From: an uncultured Gammaproteobacteria bacterium
GTDB lineage: Bacteria; Pseudomonadota; Gammaproteobacteria; CAKMZV01
NCBI GenBank assembly: GCA_929200535.1
Contig: CAKMZV010000022.1
Coordinates: 1-34,763 of the forward strand
DNA length: 34,763 bases
Direction: 5' to 3'
Below the pieces are notes generated by a model that made no database searches, was not told the DNA's origin, and was given only the letters and a program-made list of their open reading frames with translations. Numbering within the stretch: the first letter of the stretch is position 1; every line of letters starts with the position of its first letter. Shown piece by piece: positions 8,592 through 17,023 of this stretch. Both the position numbers and the translations under genes were made by a program.

Positions 8592-8793
8592 TGAAAGTGT
8601 TTTTTACTCGATAGTGAGTATTGTGTAAAACGAAGCTTTAGGTAAGCACGGTTACGGGAGGAAGTCTTTATTTTATTCATATGAGAATGATGTAAATAGG
8701 TGCTTTTAGTGCATCTTTTGAGTTGGTCTTATGGGAAATGAATAAGTTAAAGTATTTTTTAAATAAAAGGTTTTATAAGTTCAAAATTTATCA

Positions 8794-9174
8794 ATGAGTC
8801 AAGATAATTCGTCCGCTGAGTCTTCTGTTAAAAATAACAAATATTATGTAATGCTCTCCTTGCTTGTTATGGGGGCGGGTATTGTGCTTTATTATGCAAC
8901 TGAACATTCGTTTTCGTCTATTTGGCGGATTCTTGGTTTGGTTGGTGTTGGAGTTATTTCGCTTGTCATTATTTACCTATCAGAACTTGGTAAGCGTGCC
9001 CTAAATTTTATCGGCGGGGCTCGTACTGAAGTTCTTAAAGTGATTTGGCCGACACGTCAAGAAACAATTCAAATGTCTTTGATTGTTATTGTGGCAGTTT
9101 TTGTGATTGGGTTGTTTTTGTGGTTAGTGGATACTTTATTTTTATGGTTGGTTGAGTATTTGATCAACTTATAG
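8794..9174 (+). CDS. secE: Preprotein translocase subunit SecE
   Basis: SecE clamps the SecY channel in the inner membrane and is essential for Sec-dependent export. The 126-residue protein has the long, three-helix proteobacterial form: hydrophobic segments at about residues 17-36, 41-63 and 94-124. The conserved amphipathic stretch EVLKVIWPTRQET at about 80-92 immediately precedes the last helix. The ATG start gives a short polar, Ser/Asn-rich N-terminus. nusG follows after 54 bases, the usual arrangement, and tRNA-Trp precedes it. Confidence 0.96.
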   Translation: MSQDNSSAESSVKNNKYYVMLSLLVMGAGIVLYYATEHSFSSIWRILGLVGVGVISLVIIYLSELGKRALNFIGGARTEVLKVIWPTRQETIQMSLIVIVAVFVIGLFLWLVDTLFLWLVEYLINL

Positions 9175-9228
9175 TTCTCCATCCTCATTTTTATATTTAA
9201 TTTTCGATTTTAAGGGGTTGATTTTTTT

Positions 9229-9762
9229 ATGGCTAAACAATGGTATGTTGTGCGAGCTTACTCGGGGTATGAAAAGCAAGTTAAAAGAATGTTGGAAGAG
9301 CAAATTGATTTGGCTGAAATGAAGGATAGTTTTGACAATATTTTGGTACCTTCTGAAGAAGTTATTGAAATTCGTGATGGTAAAAAACGCACCAGTGAGC
9401 GTTGTTTCTTCCCAGGATATGTGTTGGTAGAGATGGATATGAGTGAGGAGACTTGGCATTTAGTGCGTCATTCACCTAAGGTGATGGGTTTTATCGGTGG
9501 TAATTCGTATCCACCAACCCCTATACAGAAAAAAGAAGTTGATGAAATTTTATCGCGCGTTATTGAGGGTGAAGAAAATCCACGACCTAAAATTGCTTAC
9601 CAGCTTAACGAGGTTGTGCGTGTGATTGACGGTCCTTTCAATGAGTTTGAAGCTGTTGTAGAAAGTGTGGATTATGAGAAGAGTAGCTTGGATGTGTCGG
9701 TTGTGATATTTGGGCGTTCTACTCGTGTGGTGCTTGAGTTTGATCAAGTGCAAAAAATATAG
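9229..9762 (+). CDS. nusG: Transcription termination/antitermination factor NusG
   Basis: NusG binds RNA polymerase beta' clamp helices, suppresses pausing, and couples polymerase to Rho or to the ribosome. The 177 residues contain the NGN domain (WYVVRAYSGYEKQV at the start, CFFPGYVLVEMDM in the middle) and a C-terminal KOW domain with VRVIDGPFNEFEAVVESVD. Length and order are canonical. An AAGGGG sequence upstream of the ATG is a plausible, distant ribosome-binding site. It lies between secE and the structured rplK leader. Confidence 0.98.
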   Translation: MAKQWYVVRAYSGYEKQVKRMLEEQIDLAEMKDSFDNILVPSEEVIEIRDGKKRTSERCFFPGYVLVEMDMSEETWHLVRHSPKVMGFIGGNSYPPTPIQKKEVDEILSRVIEGEENPRPKIAYQLNEVVRVIDGPFNEFEAVVESVDYEKSSLDVSVVIFGRSTRVVLEFDQVQKI

Positions 9763-9775
9763 AACAAACTAAGTT

Positions 9776-9909
9776 TAAAACGTTAGCTTTGTTTCTATCA
9801 GGGAGCTAGGAGAGTATTGCAAAATAACACTAGCGTTTTACCTAAGACTGTTTCTATTTAATAGAGGTAGTCCTATTGCCTTAATACCTTGTTGTACTGG
9901 GTATTGGGG
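9776..9909 (+). promoter_or_regulatory. Structured rplK leader, candidate L1 operator
   Basis: Three consecutive hairpins fill the nusG-rplK gap. The first pairs 9776-9786 with 9830-9840 (11 bp, one G-U). The second is 9846-9872, a 12-bp stem with three G-U pairs and a three-base loop. The third pairs 9879-9888 with 9900-9909, with two G-U pairs. None has a T-run. In E. coli, protein L1 represses the L11-L1 mRNA by binding near the L11 start, so this is a reasonable place for such a site; the exact L1 motif is not recognised. Confidence 0.45.
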
Positions 9910-9932
9910 ATTTGTATATTAAGGATATAAAA

Positions 9933-10376
9933 ATGGCAAAAGAAGTTTCGGGTTTATTAAAATTGCAAGTTCCTGCGGGTGCTGCAAATCCAAGTCCTCC
10001 AGTGGGACCTGCTTTGGGTCAGCATGGGGTGAACATTATGGACTTTTGTAAGGCATTCAATGACCAAACTAAGGATGTTGAGAAGAATTTGCCTTTACCA
10101 GTTGTTATTACTGTTTATAAGGACAAAAGTTTTGATTTTGTAGTCAAGACGCCTCCAGCAAGCGTTTTGATTAAGAAGGCTTTAGGATTAGCTAAAGGCT
10201 CTGGAGAACCAAACCGTAATAAAGTTGGCACAATCACGCAAGCTCAATTACAAGAAATAGCAGAAGCTAAAATGGCTGATTTAAACGCTAATGATATTGA
10301 AGCAGCTAAGCTTATTATTGCAGGTTCTGCAGTGAGTATGGGCATAATAGTGGAGGGGCAAGATGAGCAAGGTTAG
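9933..10376 (+). CDS. rplK: 50S ribosomal protein uL11
   Basis: L11 shapes the GTPase-associated centre of 23S rRNA and is needed for the stringent response. I start it at the ATG at 9933 ([16 protein letters not shown]), the family start, rather than seven codons upstream; this gives 147 residues against about 142 in E. coli. The proline-rich [24 protein letters not shown] region of the N-terminal domain and the C-terminal RNA-binding domain ([21 protein letters not shown]) are plain. Its last 14 bases overlap the start of rplA; an SD-like GGAGGGG for rplA lies inside it. Confidence 0.97.
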   Translation: MAKEVSGLLKLQVPAGAANPSPPVGPALGQHGVNIMDFCKAFNDQTKDVEKNLPLPVVITVYKDKSFDFVVKTPPASVLIKKALGLAKGSGEPNRNKVGTITQAQLQEIAEAKMADLNANDIEAAKLIIAGSAVSMGIIVEGQDEQG

Positions 10377-11052
10377 TAAAAGACATAAAGCAAATTTAAG
10401 CCAAGTTGATGTAGATAAACTCTATCCTGTTACTGAAGCCTTAGAATTGCTGAAAAAAATTAGCTCAGCTAAGTTTGTTGAATCGATTGAAATAGCGGTT
10501 AATTTGGGTATCGATTCTCGTAAATCAGATCAAGTAGTACGTGGCTCAACAGCATTACCTCATGGTACTGGAAAAACAGTTAATGTTGCTGTTTTTGCAC
10601 AAGGTGACCAAGCTACTGAAGCCCAACAAGCCGGTGCTGATAAAGTGGGGTGGGAAGATTTGGTAGAAGATATGAAGAAGGGCGAACTTAATTATGATGT
10701 GGTTATTGCCACACCAGATGCGATGCCTATGGTAGGTAAGTTAGGGCAAGTGCTTGGTCCTAAGGGTTTAATGCCTAATCCAAAAGTAGGTACAGTTTCG
10801 GCAGATATTGCTAATGCTGTTGCCAGTTTTAAAGCCGGAAAAGTTAGATATCGTGCTGATAAAGGCGGTGTCGTCCATACTTCAGTTGGCAAGGTTGATT
10901 TTGAAATTCCTGCCTTGGTAGAAAATATTCAAGTGTTGATGGCTGATTTGCGTAAGCAAAATCCAGCATCTGCAAAAGGAGTTTATTTAAAGAAAGTAAC
11001 GCTTTCTTCAACAATGGGTCCTGGGGTAGGGATTGATATAAGCACTCTCTAA
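10363..11052 (+). CDS. rplA: 50S ribosomal protein uL1
   Basis: L1 forms the mobile stalk that moves tRNA out of the E site, and in E. coli also represses its own operon. The 229 residues match the family, including [14 protein letters not shown] and the signature [15 protein letters not shown]. The ATG overlaps the end of rplK by 14 bases and is preceded by GGAGGGG at a good distance, so translation is probably coupled. The stop codon lies inside the stem of an intrinsic terminator, which separates rplKA from rplJL. Confidence 0.98.
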   Translation: MSKVSKRHKANLSQVDVDKLYPVTEALELLKKISSAKFVESIEIAVNLGIDSRKSDQVVRGSTALPHGTGKTVNVAVFAQGDQATEAQQAGADKVGWEDLVEDMKKGELNYDVVIATPDAMPMVGKLGQVLGPKGLMPNPKVGTVSADIANAVASFKAGKVRYRADKGGVVHTSVGKVDFEIPALVENIQVLMADLRKQNPASAKGVYLKKVTLSSTMGPGVGIDISTL

Positions 11053-11082
11053 GTTTTCAATTCTTAGTGAGTGTGTTTTTTT
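11043..11082 (+). terminator. Intrinsic terminator overlapping the rplA stop codon
   Basis: Arms CACTC-T-CTAAG (11043-11053) and CTTAG-T-GAGTG (11063-11073) pair with one T/T mismatch around a 9-base loop and are followed by TG and seven T residues. The rplA TAA is within the left arm, so translating ribosomes could modulate the hairpin. Confidence 0.75.
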
Positions 11083-11114
11083 ATAGGTAAGTATTGCTAT
11101 AAAAGTTACAGAAT

Positions 11115-11230
11115 TCTCTTTTTTAAAGAGATTGTTGGTGGTCAGCTGGCACGTTGATCATCAAAGATCGTGGGTGCTTTTTTTATGAGCTTAATTTCCT
11201 GCGTAGATGGGCGATGATTTTTTTCATCGC
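11115..11230 (+). promoter_or_regulatory. rplJ leader (L10-type autoregulatory leader) with internal terminator
   Basis: The rplA-rplJ gap (11053-11479, 427 bases) has no gene. Its first part is structured: a TCTCTTT/AAAGAGA hairpin (11115-11131), a GGTGCTTTTTTT stretch, and the sequence CTTAATTTCCTGCGTAGATGG (11190-11210, the key part being CCTGCGTAGA), which closely resembles the conserved core of the E. coli L10 leader. Directly after it comes GCGATGA/TCATCGC (11211-11217, 11224-11230) followed by ATTTTTA, a terminator-like hairpin. I infer L10-L12 feedback and possible attenuation. The rest up to rplJ (11240-11479) is AT-rich with no recognised element except TTGACA at 11405-11410, lacking a good -10. 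Confidence 0.55.
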
Positions 11231-11479
11231 ATTTTTAGGGGTACCTCTATGATTATGGCACGATGTAAAAAAATGAAGCATTGTCCCTGATGAGGTTAAA
11301 AAGTGAATGATAGCTTGTCTATTGCGACCTTTAATGCAAAAAATGTTTTTACTCTTGGTAAGGTAGGTAATTTAATCCTTAGAGTAATTTTTTGGATGGT
11401 TTGCTTGACAGTGGTGATTTTTTTCATTTTTTACAGTTCATAGTTGATAGGTGTATCTATAAACATAATGGAGTTATCT

Positions 11480-12007
11480 ATGGCCTTAAATCGTTCAGAA
11501 AAAGAGCATATCATAGCAGAAGTTGCCACCGAGGCAAAAGATGCAATTGGTATGTTGATCGCTGAATACAGCGGTATGACGGTTCAGCAGATGACAGCAT
11601 TACGTAGCCAAGCTGCCGAAACAAATGTTTCCATGAGAGTCGTGAAAAACACATTGGCTCGGCGAGCTTTAGAGGGAACGTCACATTCTTGCTTAATTGA
11701 TGCATTGAATGGTCCGTTATTATTGGCTTTTGCCAAGGAAGGACCAGGCGATGCGGCAAAAGTTTTTGCTGCGACTGCTAAAACCACTCCTACTTTGAAA
11801 GTGACAGGGCTTTCTTTAGGAGCTGAGTTAATTGATGGTAGTCAGTTAAAAATGGTGGCAAGTTTGCCGACTCGTGACGAGGCTTTATCTCAGTTGATGG
11901 GTACAATGCAGGCGCCAATTACTAAATTGGCACAAACATTGAATTCTATTCCGAGTAAGTTGGTTCGTACTGTTGATGCTGTTCGTGTTTCTAAAGAAGC
12001 AGCATAA
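11480..12007 (+). CDS. rplJ: 50S ribosomal protein uL10
   Basis: L10 anchors the L7/L12 dimers to the ribosomal stalk and in E. coli is the translational repressor of its own mRNA together with L12. I start at the ATG at 11480 (MALNRSEKEHIIAEV), the family start, with GGAG (11470-11473) at a good distance; the upstream in-frame ATGs give a non-conserved extension. The 175 residues include the rRNA-binding N-terminal domain and a C-terminal helix ending VDAVRVSKEAA that carries L12. A long leader precedes it and rplL follows after 193 bases. Confidence 0.97.
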   Translation: MALNRSEKEHIIAEVATEAKDAIGMLIAEYSGMTVQQMTALRSQAAETNVSMRVVKNTLARRALEGTSHSCLIDALNGPLLLAFAKEGPGDAAKVFAATAKTTPTLKVTGLSLGAELIDGSQLKMVASLPTRDEALSQLMGTMQAPITKLAQTLNSIPSKLVRTVDAVRVSKEAA

Positions 12008-12106
12008 AGTAATCACTATCTTTATTAATTATGAAATAATGAGAAAAAGATAAAAAACAATTCTTGGTTTGGCAAAAAAAGTGAATAACAGTGAATTTTA
12101 TAATCG

Positions 12107-12124
12107 CTTTTTGTGTGCAAAAAG
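12107..12124 (+). other. Small hairpin in the rplJ-rplL gap
   Basis: CTTTTTG (12107-12113) and CAAAAAG (12118-12124) form a 7-bp stem with a four-base loop in the 193-base rplJ-rplL spacer. A TATAAT lies just upstream at 12099-12104 without a convincing -35. It could be a processing or translational-control element; nothing else stands out in the spacer. Confidence 0.3.
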
Positions 12125-12200
12125 AGTTTTTACTTTTTTCATAGTTTATTAGTTAAATGATAAGTGTGTAATCCTTTTTAAAATTTTATTGGAGTAAAAA

Positions 12201-12581
12201 ATGGCAGTAAATAAAGATGATGTTTTAGAAGCTATTTCAACTATGTCGGTAATAGAGATTGTTGATCTTATTCAAGCAATGGAAGAAAAATTTGGTGTTA
12301 CGGCTCAGGCAGCAGTTGCTGTTGCGGCGGCTCCGGCTGCAGGTGGTGATAGCGCCGCTGCAGAAGAAAAAAGCTCTTTTGATGTTGTGCTTAATGATGT
12401 GGGCGCTTCTAAAGTTGGTGTTATTAAAGTTGTTCGTGCAATCACTGGTTTGGGTCTCAAAGAGGCGAAAGACAAAGTGGATGGTGCACCATCAACCATT
12501 AAAGAAGGTGTCTCCAAAGAGGAGGCGGAAGACCTCCTTAAGCAGTTTGAAGAAGCTGGAGCTAAAGCAGAGCTGAAGTAA
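12201..12581 (+). CDS. rplL: 50S ribosomal protein bL12 (L7/L12)
   Basis: L12 dimers form the flexible stalk that recruits and activates translation GTPases. The 126 residues show the N-terminal dimerisation domain ([19 protein letters not shown]), an Ala/Gly-rich hinge ([15 protein letters not shown]) and the globular C-terminal domain with [21 protein letters not shown], the GTPase-contact helix. A GGAG ribosome-binding site sits 7 bases before the ATG. It is followed by two hairpins before rpoB. Confidence 0.98.
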   Translation: MAVNKDDVLEAISTMSVIEIVDLIQAMEEKFGVTAQAAVAVAAAPAAGGDSAAAEEKSSFDVVLNDVGASKVGVIKVVRAITGLGLKEAKDKVDGAPSTIKEGVSKEEAEDLLKQFEEAGAKAELK

Positions 12582-12600
12582 GTTCTTTGCTAAAAATTAA

Positions 12601-12631
12601 AAATCAAGCAGAGTTTTTTTCTACTTGATTT
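12601..12631 (+). other. First hairpin of the rplL-rpoB spacer
   Basis: AAATCAAG-C-AGA (12601-12612) pairs with TCT-A-CTTGATTT (12620-12631), one mismatch, with a T-rich loop. It directly follows rplL, and no T-run follows the stem. In E. coli this spacer carries an attenuator and an RNase III site that set the ribosomal protein to polymerase ratio; a similar role here is inference. Confidence 0.5.
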
Positions 12632-12640
12632 GAAAATTAT

Positions 12641-12681
12641 CCGTCGGTGAGTATGTTTTTTGAATACTTACCGACGGTTTT
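12641..12681 (+). terminator. rplL-rpoB attenuator-like hairpin
   Basis: CCGTCGGTGAGTAT (12641-12654) pairs with ATACTTACCGACGG (12664-12677) as a 14-bp stem with one G-U pair and a 9-base loop, followed by TTTTA. It is the strongest hairpin in the spacer and ends 33 bases before rpoB. The short T-run suggests partial rather than complete termination. Confidence 0.6.
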
Positions 12682-12714
12682 ATCACTCAATGTCAAAAAA
12701 GATTTAGCTAAAAA

Positions 12715-15700
12715 ATGGCCATTACATTCACAGAAAAAAAACGCATTCGTAAAAATTATGGTATTGCTGAAAAAACGCTTGATATACCATATTTACTTGA
12801 GTTGCAAAAAAAATCCTATGCGACTTTTTTGCAAGAAGGTAATGGTGATGTAGAACGGGAGAATACCGGATTACAAGCGGCATTAACTTCTATTTTTCCA
12901 ATTAGAGGGACAGCGGAGAATGCTTTTTTAGAGTTTGTTCATTATCGGACAGAAGCTCCTGAATATACGATTGAAGAGTGCCGTCAAAGAGGGCTAAGCT
13001 ATAGTGTGCCCGTTTATATTAAACTGAAATTACATCTTTTAGATAAAGAAAAGGGCGGTAAAAATAAGCCAATTGTCATCAAAGAAACCAAAGAAGAAGA
13101 GGTTTTTGTTGGTGATATTCCGAAAATGACAGAAAATGGTACATTTGTCGTTAATGGTACCGAACGGGTGGTGGTATCTCAGTTACATCGTTCACCAGGT
13201 GTAATATTTAGTCATGATAAGGGGAAAATTCATTCTTCACAAAAAGTTTTATTTAATGCGCGTATTATTCCTTATCGCGGTTCATGGTTAGATTTTGAGT
13301 TTGATCATCATGATATTTTATATGCACGTATTGATCGTCATAGAAAGTTCTATGTAACTACCCTGTTGCATGCGATGGGCTTAGATGATGAACAAATTTT
13401 AAAAACTTTTTTTGAATTTCATCAATTTAAATTTGAGAAGAAAGGGCTTAAAGTTGCGTTTGTAGCGGAATACTTTAAAGGTGAACGGGTTGATTTTGAC
13501 ATTCTTGTGAATGGTCAAACTATTGTTAGTCAAGGTAGTATGATTAACCAAGGACATATTAAAAAATTAGCTGAAGAGAAAGTTACTTATATTACAGTGC
13601 CTAAGAGTTATGCTGTTGGGCGAGTAACTGCCAAAAATATTGTTGATAAAGAGGGTGAAATATTATTGGCTGCTAATGAGGTTATCACTGAGGAGTTGGC
13701 AGAAAAATTTTGTGAATTAGGCGTAGGTCAAGTCCCCGTTTTATATACCGATGAATCAAGTTCAGGTGCGTATATTTCTGAAACATTACGTTTAGATACA
13801 TCTACCAATACCTCTTCGGCACAAATAGAAATTTACCGAATGATTCGTCCAGGTGAACCACCGACGGCAGAATCCGCTAAGAAACTGTTTAGAGACGCTT
13901 TATTTTTTGACGAGACACGCTACAATCTTTCTGATGTTGGGCGTATGAAGTTGAATAGACGTTTGCGTCGGAAGAAAGACACCGGTGAAAATGTTTTGTC
14001 ATCAGAGGATATTATCGATGTGTTGCTTGAAATTATTGCCATTCAAAATGGAAAAAGCTATGTTGATGACGTGGATACGCTTGCTAACCGTCGTGTTAAA
14101 GCGGTCGGTGAATTAACGGCTAACGCTTGTCGTATGGGCTTGGCAAGAGTAGAGAGAGTGGTCAGAGAACGCCTAAATCAGGCAGAGTTAGAAAATTGGA
14201 TGCCTAAAGATTTGATTAATCCAAAACCAGTGACTGGGGCAATTCGTGAATTTTTTGGTTCAAGTCAATTATCACAATTTATGGATCAGGTAAATCCATT
14301 GTCTGAGGTAACACATAAAAGACGTATTTCCGCCTTAGGTCCAGGTGGTTTAACGCGTGATCGAGCAGGTTTTGAAGTGCGAGATGTACATCCAACTCAC
14401 TATGGGCGTTTATGTCCAATTGAGACTCCTGAGGGTCCGAATATCGGTTTGATGAACTCCTTGGCTATCTATGCTCGTGTTAATAAATATGGTTTCTTAG
14501 AAACTCCATACAGAAAAGTTAAGAATAGGAAAGTCTCTAAAGATATTGTTTATGTTTCAGCTATCGATGAAGGGGATTATCATATTGCTCAGGCAAATGC
14601 TGAAATTAAAAATGATAAGTTAGTAGATGATATTTTGCCTTGTCGTTTTCATTCTGAGAATTTAATGATGTCTGCAGATGAGATTGAGTTAATGGATATT
14701 TCTCCAAAACAGATTGTATCGGTAGCGGCTTCTTTGGTACCTTTCTTGGAGCATGATGATGCTAACCGAGCTTTGATGGGTTCAAATATGCAACGTCAAG
14801 CTGTTCCAATGCTTCGTGCAAATAAACCTTTGGTAGGTACGGGAATGGAGCATACGGTAGCTGTCGATTCAGGCACTGTTGTCGTTGCTAATCGTGGTGG
14901 CGAAGTGGAATCAGTAGATGCTTCCAGAGTGGTAATTAAAGTGAATAAAGATGAAATTCAAGATGAAGATATAGGGGTTGATATCTATAGCTTGAGAAAA
15001 TATTCACGTTCTAATCAAGATACCTGTATTAATCAAAAACCTATTGTTAAGGTTGGAGACAGTCTTAAAAAAGGCGATGTGATTGCAGATGGTTCTGCTT
15101 CAGATCTTGGCGAATTAGCTCTTGGGCAAAATATGCGCGTCGCATTTATGCCGTGGAATGGGTACAACTTTGAGGATTCAATTTTAATCTCTGAAAAAGT
15201 ATTGCGTGATGAAACGTACACAACAATTCATATAAAAGAATTGACCTGTATGGCTCGCTCAACTAAGTTAGGAGATGAAGAGATTTCTGCGGATATTCCT
15301 AATCTTTCTGAGTCGATGTTAGCACACCTTGATGATTGTGGTATTGTACATATTGGTGCTGAAGTAAAGTCTGGCGATATATTAGTTGGTCGTGTTACGC
15401 CAAAAGGTGAAACTCAACTATCTCCAGAAGAAAAATTACTGCGGGCTATTTTTGGTGAAAAAGCCTTAGATGTGAAAGACACTTCTTTGCGTATGCCATC
15501 CAGTACTGAAGGTACTGTTGTGAATGTGGAAATTTTCACTCGTCAAGGGCTTGATAAAGATGAGCGTGCATTGTCGATTGAGAGATCTGAGTTAGAAAAA
15601 GTACGTAAGGATTTGGATGATCAATATGCCATTTTTGAATCTAATGTTGTGGCTCGTGTTAGTGAATACATCATCGGCAAAAAAGGTAAGGGTGGGATTT

Positions 15701-16794
15701 TGGGTAACAAAGTCATAGATGCTTCAATGTTAAAAGAATTAAAAAATGAAGAAATTCTTAAGCAGCGTTGTGATGATAAAACAGTCAACCATTATATCGA
15801 GCAGGTAGTCTTGCAGTTAGAGGCTCTTAAAATGGAGTTGGATGGTCAGTTCAAAAACAAAGAAGATAAATATAAGCGTGGTGATCAATTATCGCCTGGT
15901 GTTTTGAAGATGGTTAAAGTCTATGTTGCGGTCAAAAGTTGTATTGCTCCTGGCGATAAAATGGCAGGAAGACATGGGAATAAGGGTGTGGTATCGCGTA
16001 TTTGCCCAGTGGAAGATATGCCTTATGATGAGCATGGACGCCCGGTAGATGTTGTCCTTAATCCTCTTGGGGTGCCATCGCGTATGAACGTTGGGCAAAT
16101 TTTAGAAATTCATCTTGGTTTGGCTGCGTATGGTTTAGGCGAGAAAATTAACAAAATGGTTCGTGAACAAACCAGTCGAGAAATGTTAAAAGAGTTTGTT
16201 GGAAAAATTTATGCGACGGATAAAAAACAGCTTAAATATATCGACAAAATGAGCAATCGTGATTTTGATGAGTTAGTAGGCAATCTTAAGCAAGGCGTGC
16301 CTATGGCAACTCCTGTATTTGATGGTGCATCAGAACAACAAGTTAAGGATTTATTACGTTTGGCTGATTTACCAGAATCAGGGCAATTGAAATTATTTGA
16401 TGGGCAGACGGGTGATGTTTTTGATCGTCCAGTGACTGTAGGTTATATGTATATGCTCAAACTTAATCATTTAATTGATGATAAAATGCATGCTCGTTCA
16501 ACTGGATCGTATAGCTTGGTGACTCAACAGCCGCTTGGTGGTAAAGCTCAATTTGGTGGGCAACGTTTTGGTGAGATGGAGGTATGGGCATTAGAAGCTT
16601 ATGGAGCCGCTTATACCTTACAAGAAATGCTTACGGTGAAATCGGATGATCTTACTGGGCGCACTCAAACGTATAAAAATATTATTGACGGTGTACAGAA
16701 AATGACATCACAAACCCCTGAATCTTTAAGCGTATTGGTTAAGGAAATTCGTTCGCTTGGGTTGAATATTGAAATGGAAGGCGATAACGAATAA
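12715..16794 (+). CDS. rpoB: RNA polymerase beta subunit
   Basis: RpoB forms half of the RNA polymerase active-site cleft. The 1359-residue length is normal for Gammaproteobacteria. Recognisable regions are the N-terminus [12 protein letters not shown], the fork/rifampicin region [17 protein letters not shown]...[25 protein letters not shown], and the C-terminal [22 protein letters not shown] clamp segment. In the rifampicin region the residues equivalent to E. coli D516, H526, S531 and L533 are unchanged; the position of N518 is Val. The A-rich upstream AAAAAATGG lacks a clear SD. rpoC follows after an unusually long 229-base gap that contains a repeat element. Confidence 0.99.
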   Translation: MAITFTEKKRIRKNYGIAEKTLDIPYLLELQKKSYATFLQEGNGDVERENTGLQAALTSIFPIRGTAENAFLEFVHYRTEAPEYTIEECRQRGLSYSVPVYIKLKLHLLDKEKGGKNKPIVIKETKEEEVFVGDIPKMTENGTFVVNGTERVVVSQLHRSPGVIFSHDKGKIHSSQKVLFNARIIPYRGSWLDFEFDHHDILYARIDRHRKFYVTTLLHAMGLDDEQILKTFFEFHQFKFEKKGLKVAFVAEYFKGERVDFDILVNGQTIVSQGSMINQGHIKKLAEEKVTYITVPKSYAVGRVTAKNIVDKEGEILLAANEVITEELAEKFCELGVGQVPVLYTDESSSGAYISETLRLDTSTNTSSAQIEIYRMIRPGEPPTAESAKKLFRDALFFDETRYNLSDVGRMKLNRRLRRKKDTGENVLSSEDIIDVLLEIIAIQNGKSYVDDVDTLANRRVKAVGELTANACRMGLARVERVVRERLNQAELENWMPKDLINPKPVTGAIREFFGSSQLSQFMDQVNPLSEVTHKRRISALGPGGLTRDRAGFEVRDVHPTHYGRLCPIETPEGPNIGLMNSLAIYARVNKYGFLETPYRKVKNRKVSKDIVYVSAIDEGDYHIAQANAEIKNDKLVDDILPCRFHSENLMMSADEIELMDISPKQIVSVAASLVPFLEHDDANRALMGSNMQRQAVPMLRANKPLVGTGMEHTVAVDSGTVVVANRGGEVESVDASRVVIKVNKDEIQDEDIGVDIYSLRKYSRSNQDTCINQKPIVKVGDSLKKGDVIADGSASDLGELALGQNMRVAFMPWNGYNFEDSILISEKVLRDETYTTIHIKELTCMARSTKLGDEEISADIPNLSESMLAHLDDCGIVHIGAEVKSGDILVGRVTPKGETQLSPEEKLLRAIFGEKALDVKDTSLRMPSSTEGTVVNVEIFTRQGLDKDERALSIERSELEKVRKDLDDQYAIFESNVVARVSEYIIGKKGKGGILGNKVIDASMLKELKNEEILKQRCDDKTVNHYIEQVVLQLEALKMELDGQFKNKEDKYKRGDQLSPGVLKMVKVYVAVKSCIAPGDKMAGRHGNKGVVSRICPVEDMPYDEHGRPVDVVLNPLGVPSRMNVGQILEIHLGLAAYGLGEKINKMVREQTSREMLKEFVGKIYATDKKQLKYIDKMSNRDFDELVGNLKQGVPMATPVFDGASEQQVKDLLRLADLPESGQLKLFDGQTGDVFDRPVTVGYMYMLKLNHLIDDKMHARSTGSYSLVTQQPLGGKAQFGGQRFGEMEVWALEAYGAAYTLQEMLTVKSDDLTGRTQTYKNIIDGVQKMTSQTPESLSVLVKEIRSLGLNIEMEGDNE

Positions 16795-16826
16795 AAGAAT
16801 TACAAAGCGTGTATAAGTATTAGATT

Positions 16827-16985
16827 GAGACCGTTGCACAAAAGATATGACAAGTAAAAAAGTAAAAAATCGCCCTGATTTTCGTTGTGAAATTTGCAAA
16901 GACGGACGTATTTGCTACATTTCACGCCTCAATCAGAACGATTTTTTATCTTTTTTCTTTTGCCATACTTTTATGCAAAGGTCTC
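16827..16985. mobile_element. MITE-like element, 159 bp (type A), between rpoB and rpoC
   Basis: The element starts GAGACCGTTGCACAAAAG and ends CTTTTATGCAAAGGTCTC. Long, imperfect inverted arms run inward through AAAAAATCG...CTGATT...GTGAAAT to a short unpaired centre, so the whole unit could fold as one long hairpin. A second copy of exactly the same length lies in the other orientation at 34375-34533 and differs at about ten positions. It has no coding sequence. Flanks AGATT and CGATT are similar but not identical, so a target duplication is uncertain. Confidence 0.8.
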
Positions 16986-17023
16986 CGATTATTTAAATTA
17001 TTACTATTGAGAATCCCAACATT

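Noticed and set aside
11405-11437. TTGACA before rplJ as a promoter
   Set aside because: Perfect -35, but no -10 at 16-18 bases, and it would leave out the L10 leader structure that lies upstream.
12259-12576. Long alternative frame inside rplL
   Set aside because: Leu/Lys-rich shadow of rplL in another frame; no start signal and no conserved motif.
14251-14350. Possible rifampicin-resistance change in RpoB
   Set aside because: Only the N518 position differs (Val); the residues classically linked to resistance are unchanged.
16822-16991. Target-site duplication of the 159-bp element in the rpoB-rpoC gap
   Set aside because: AGATT and CGATT differ at one base, so duplication is not claimed.
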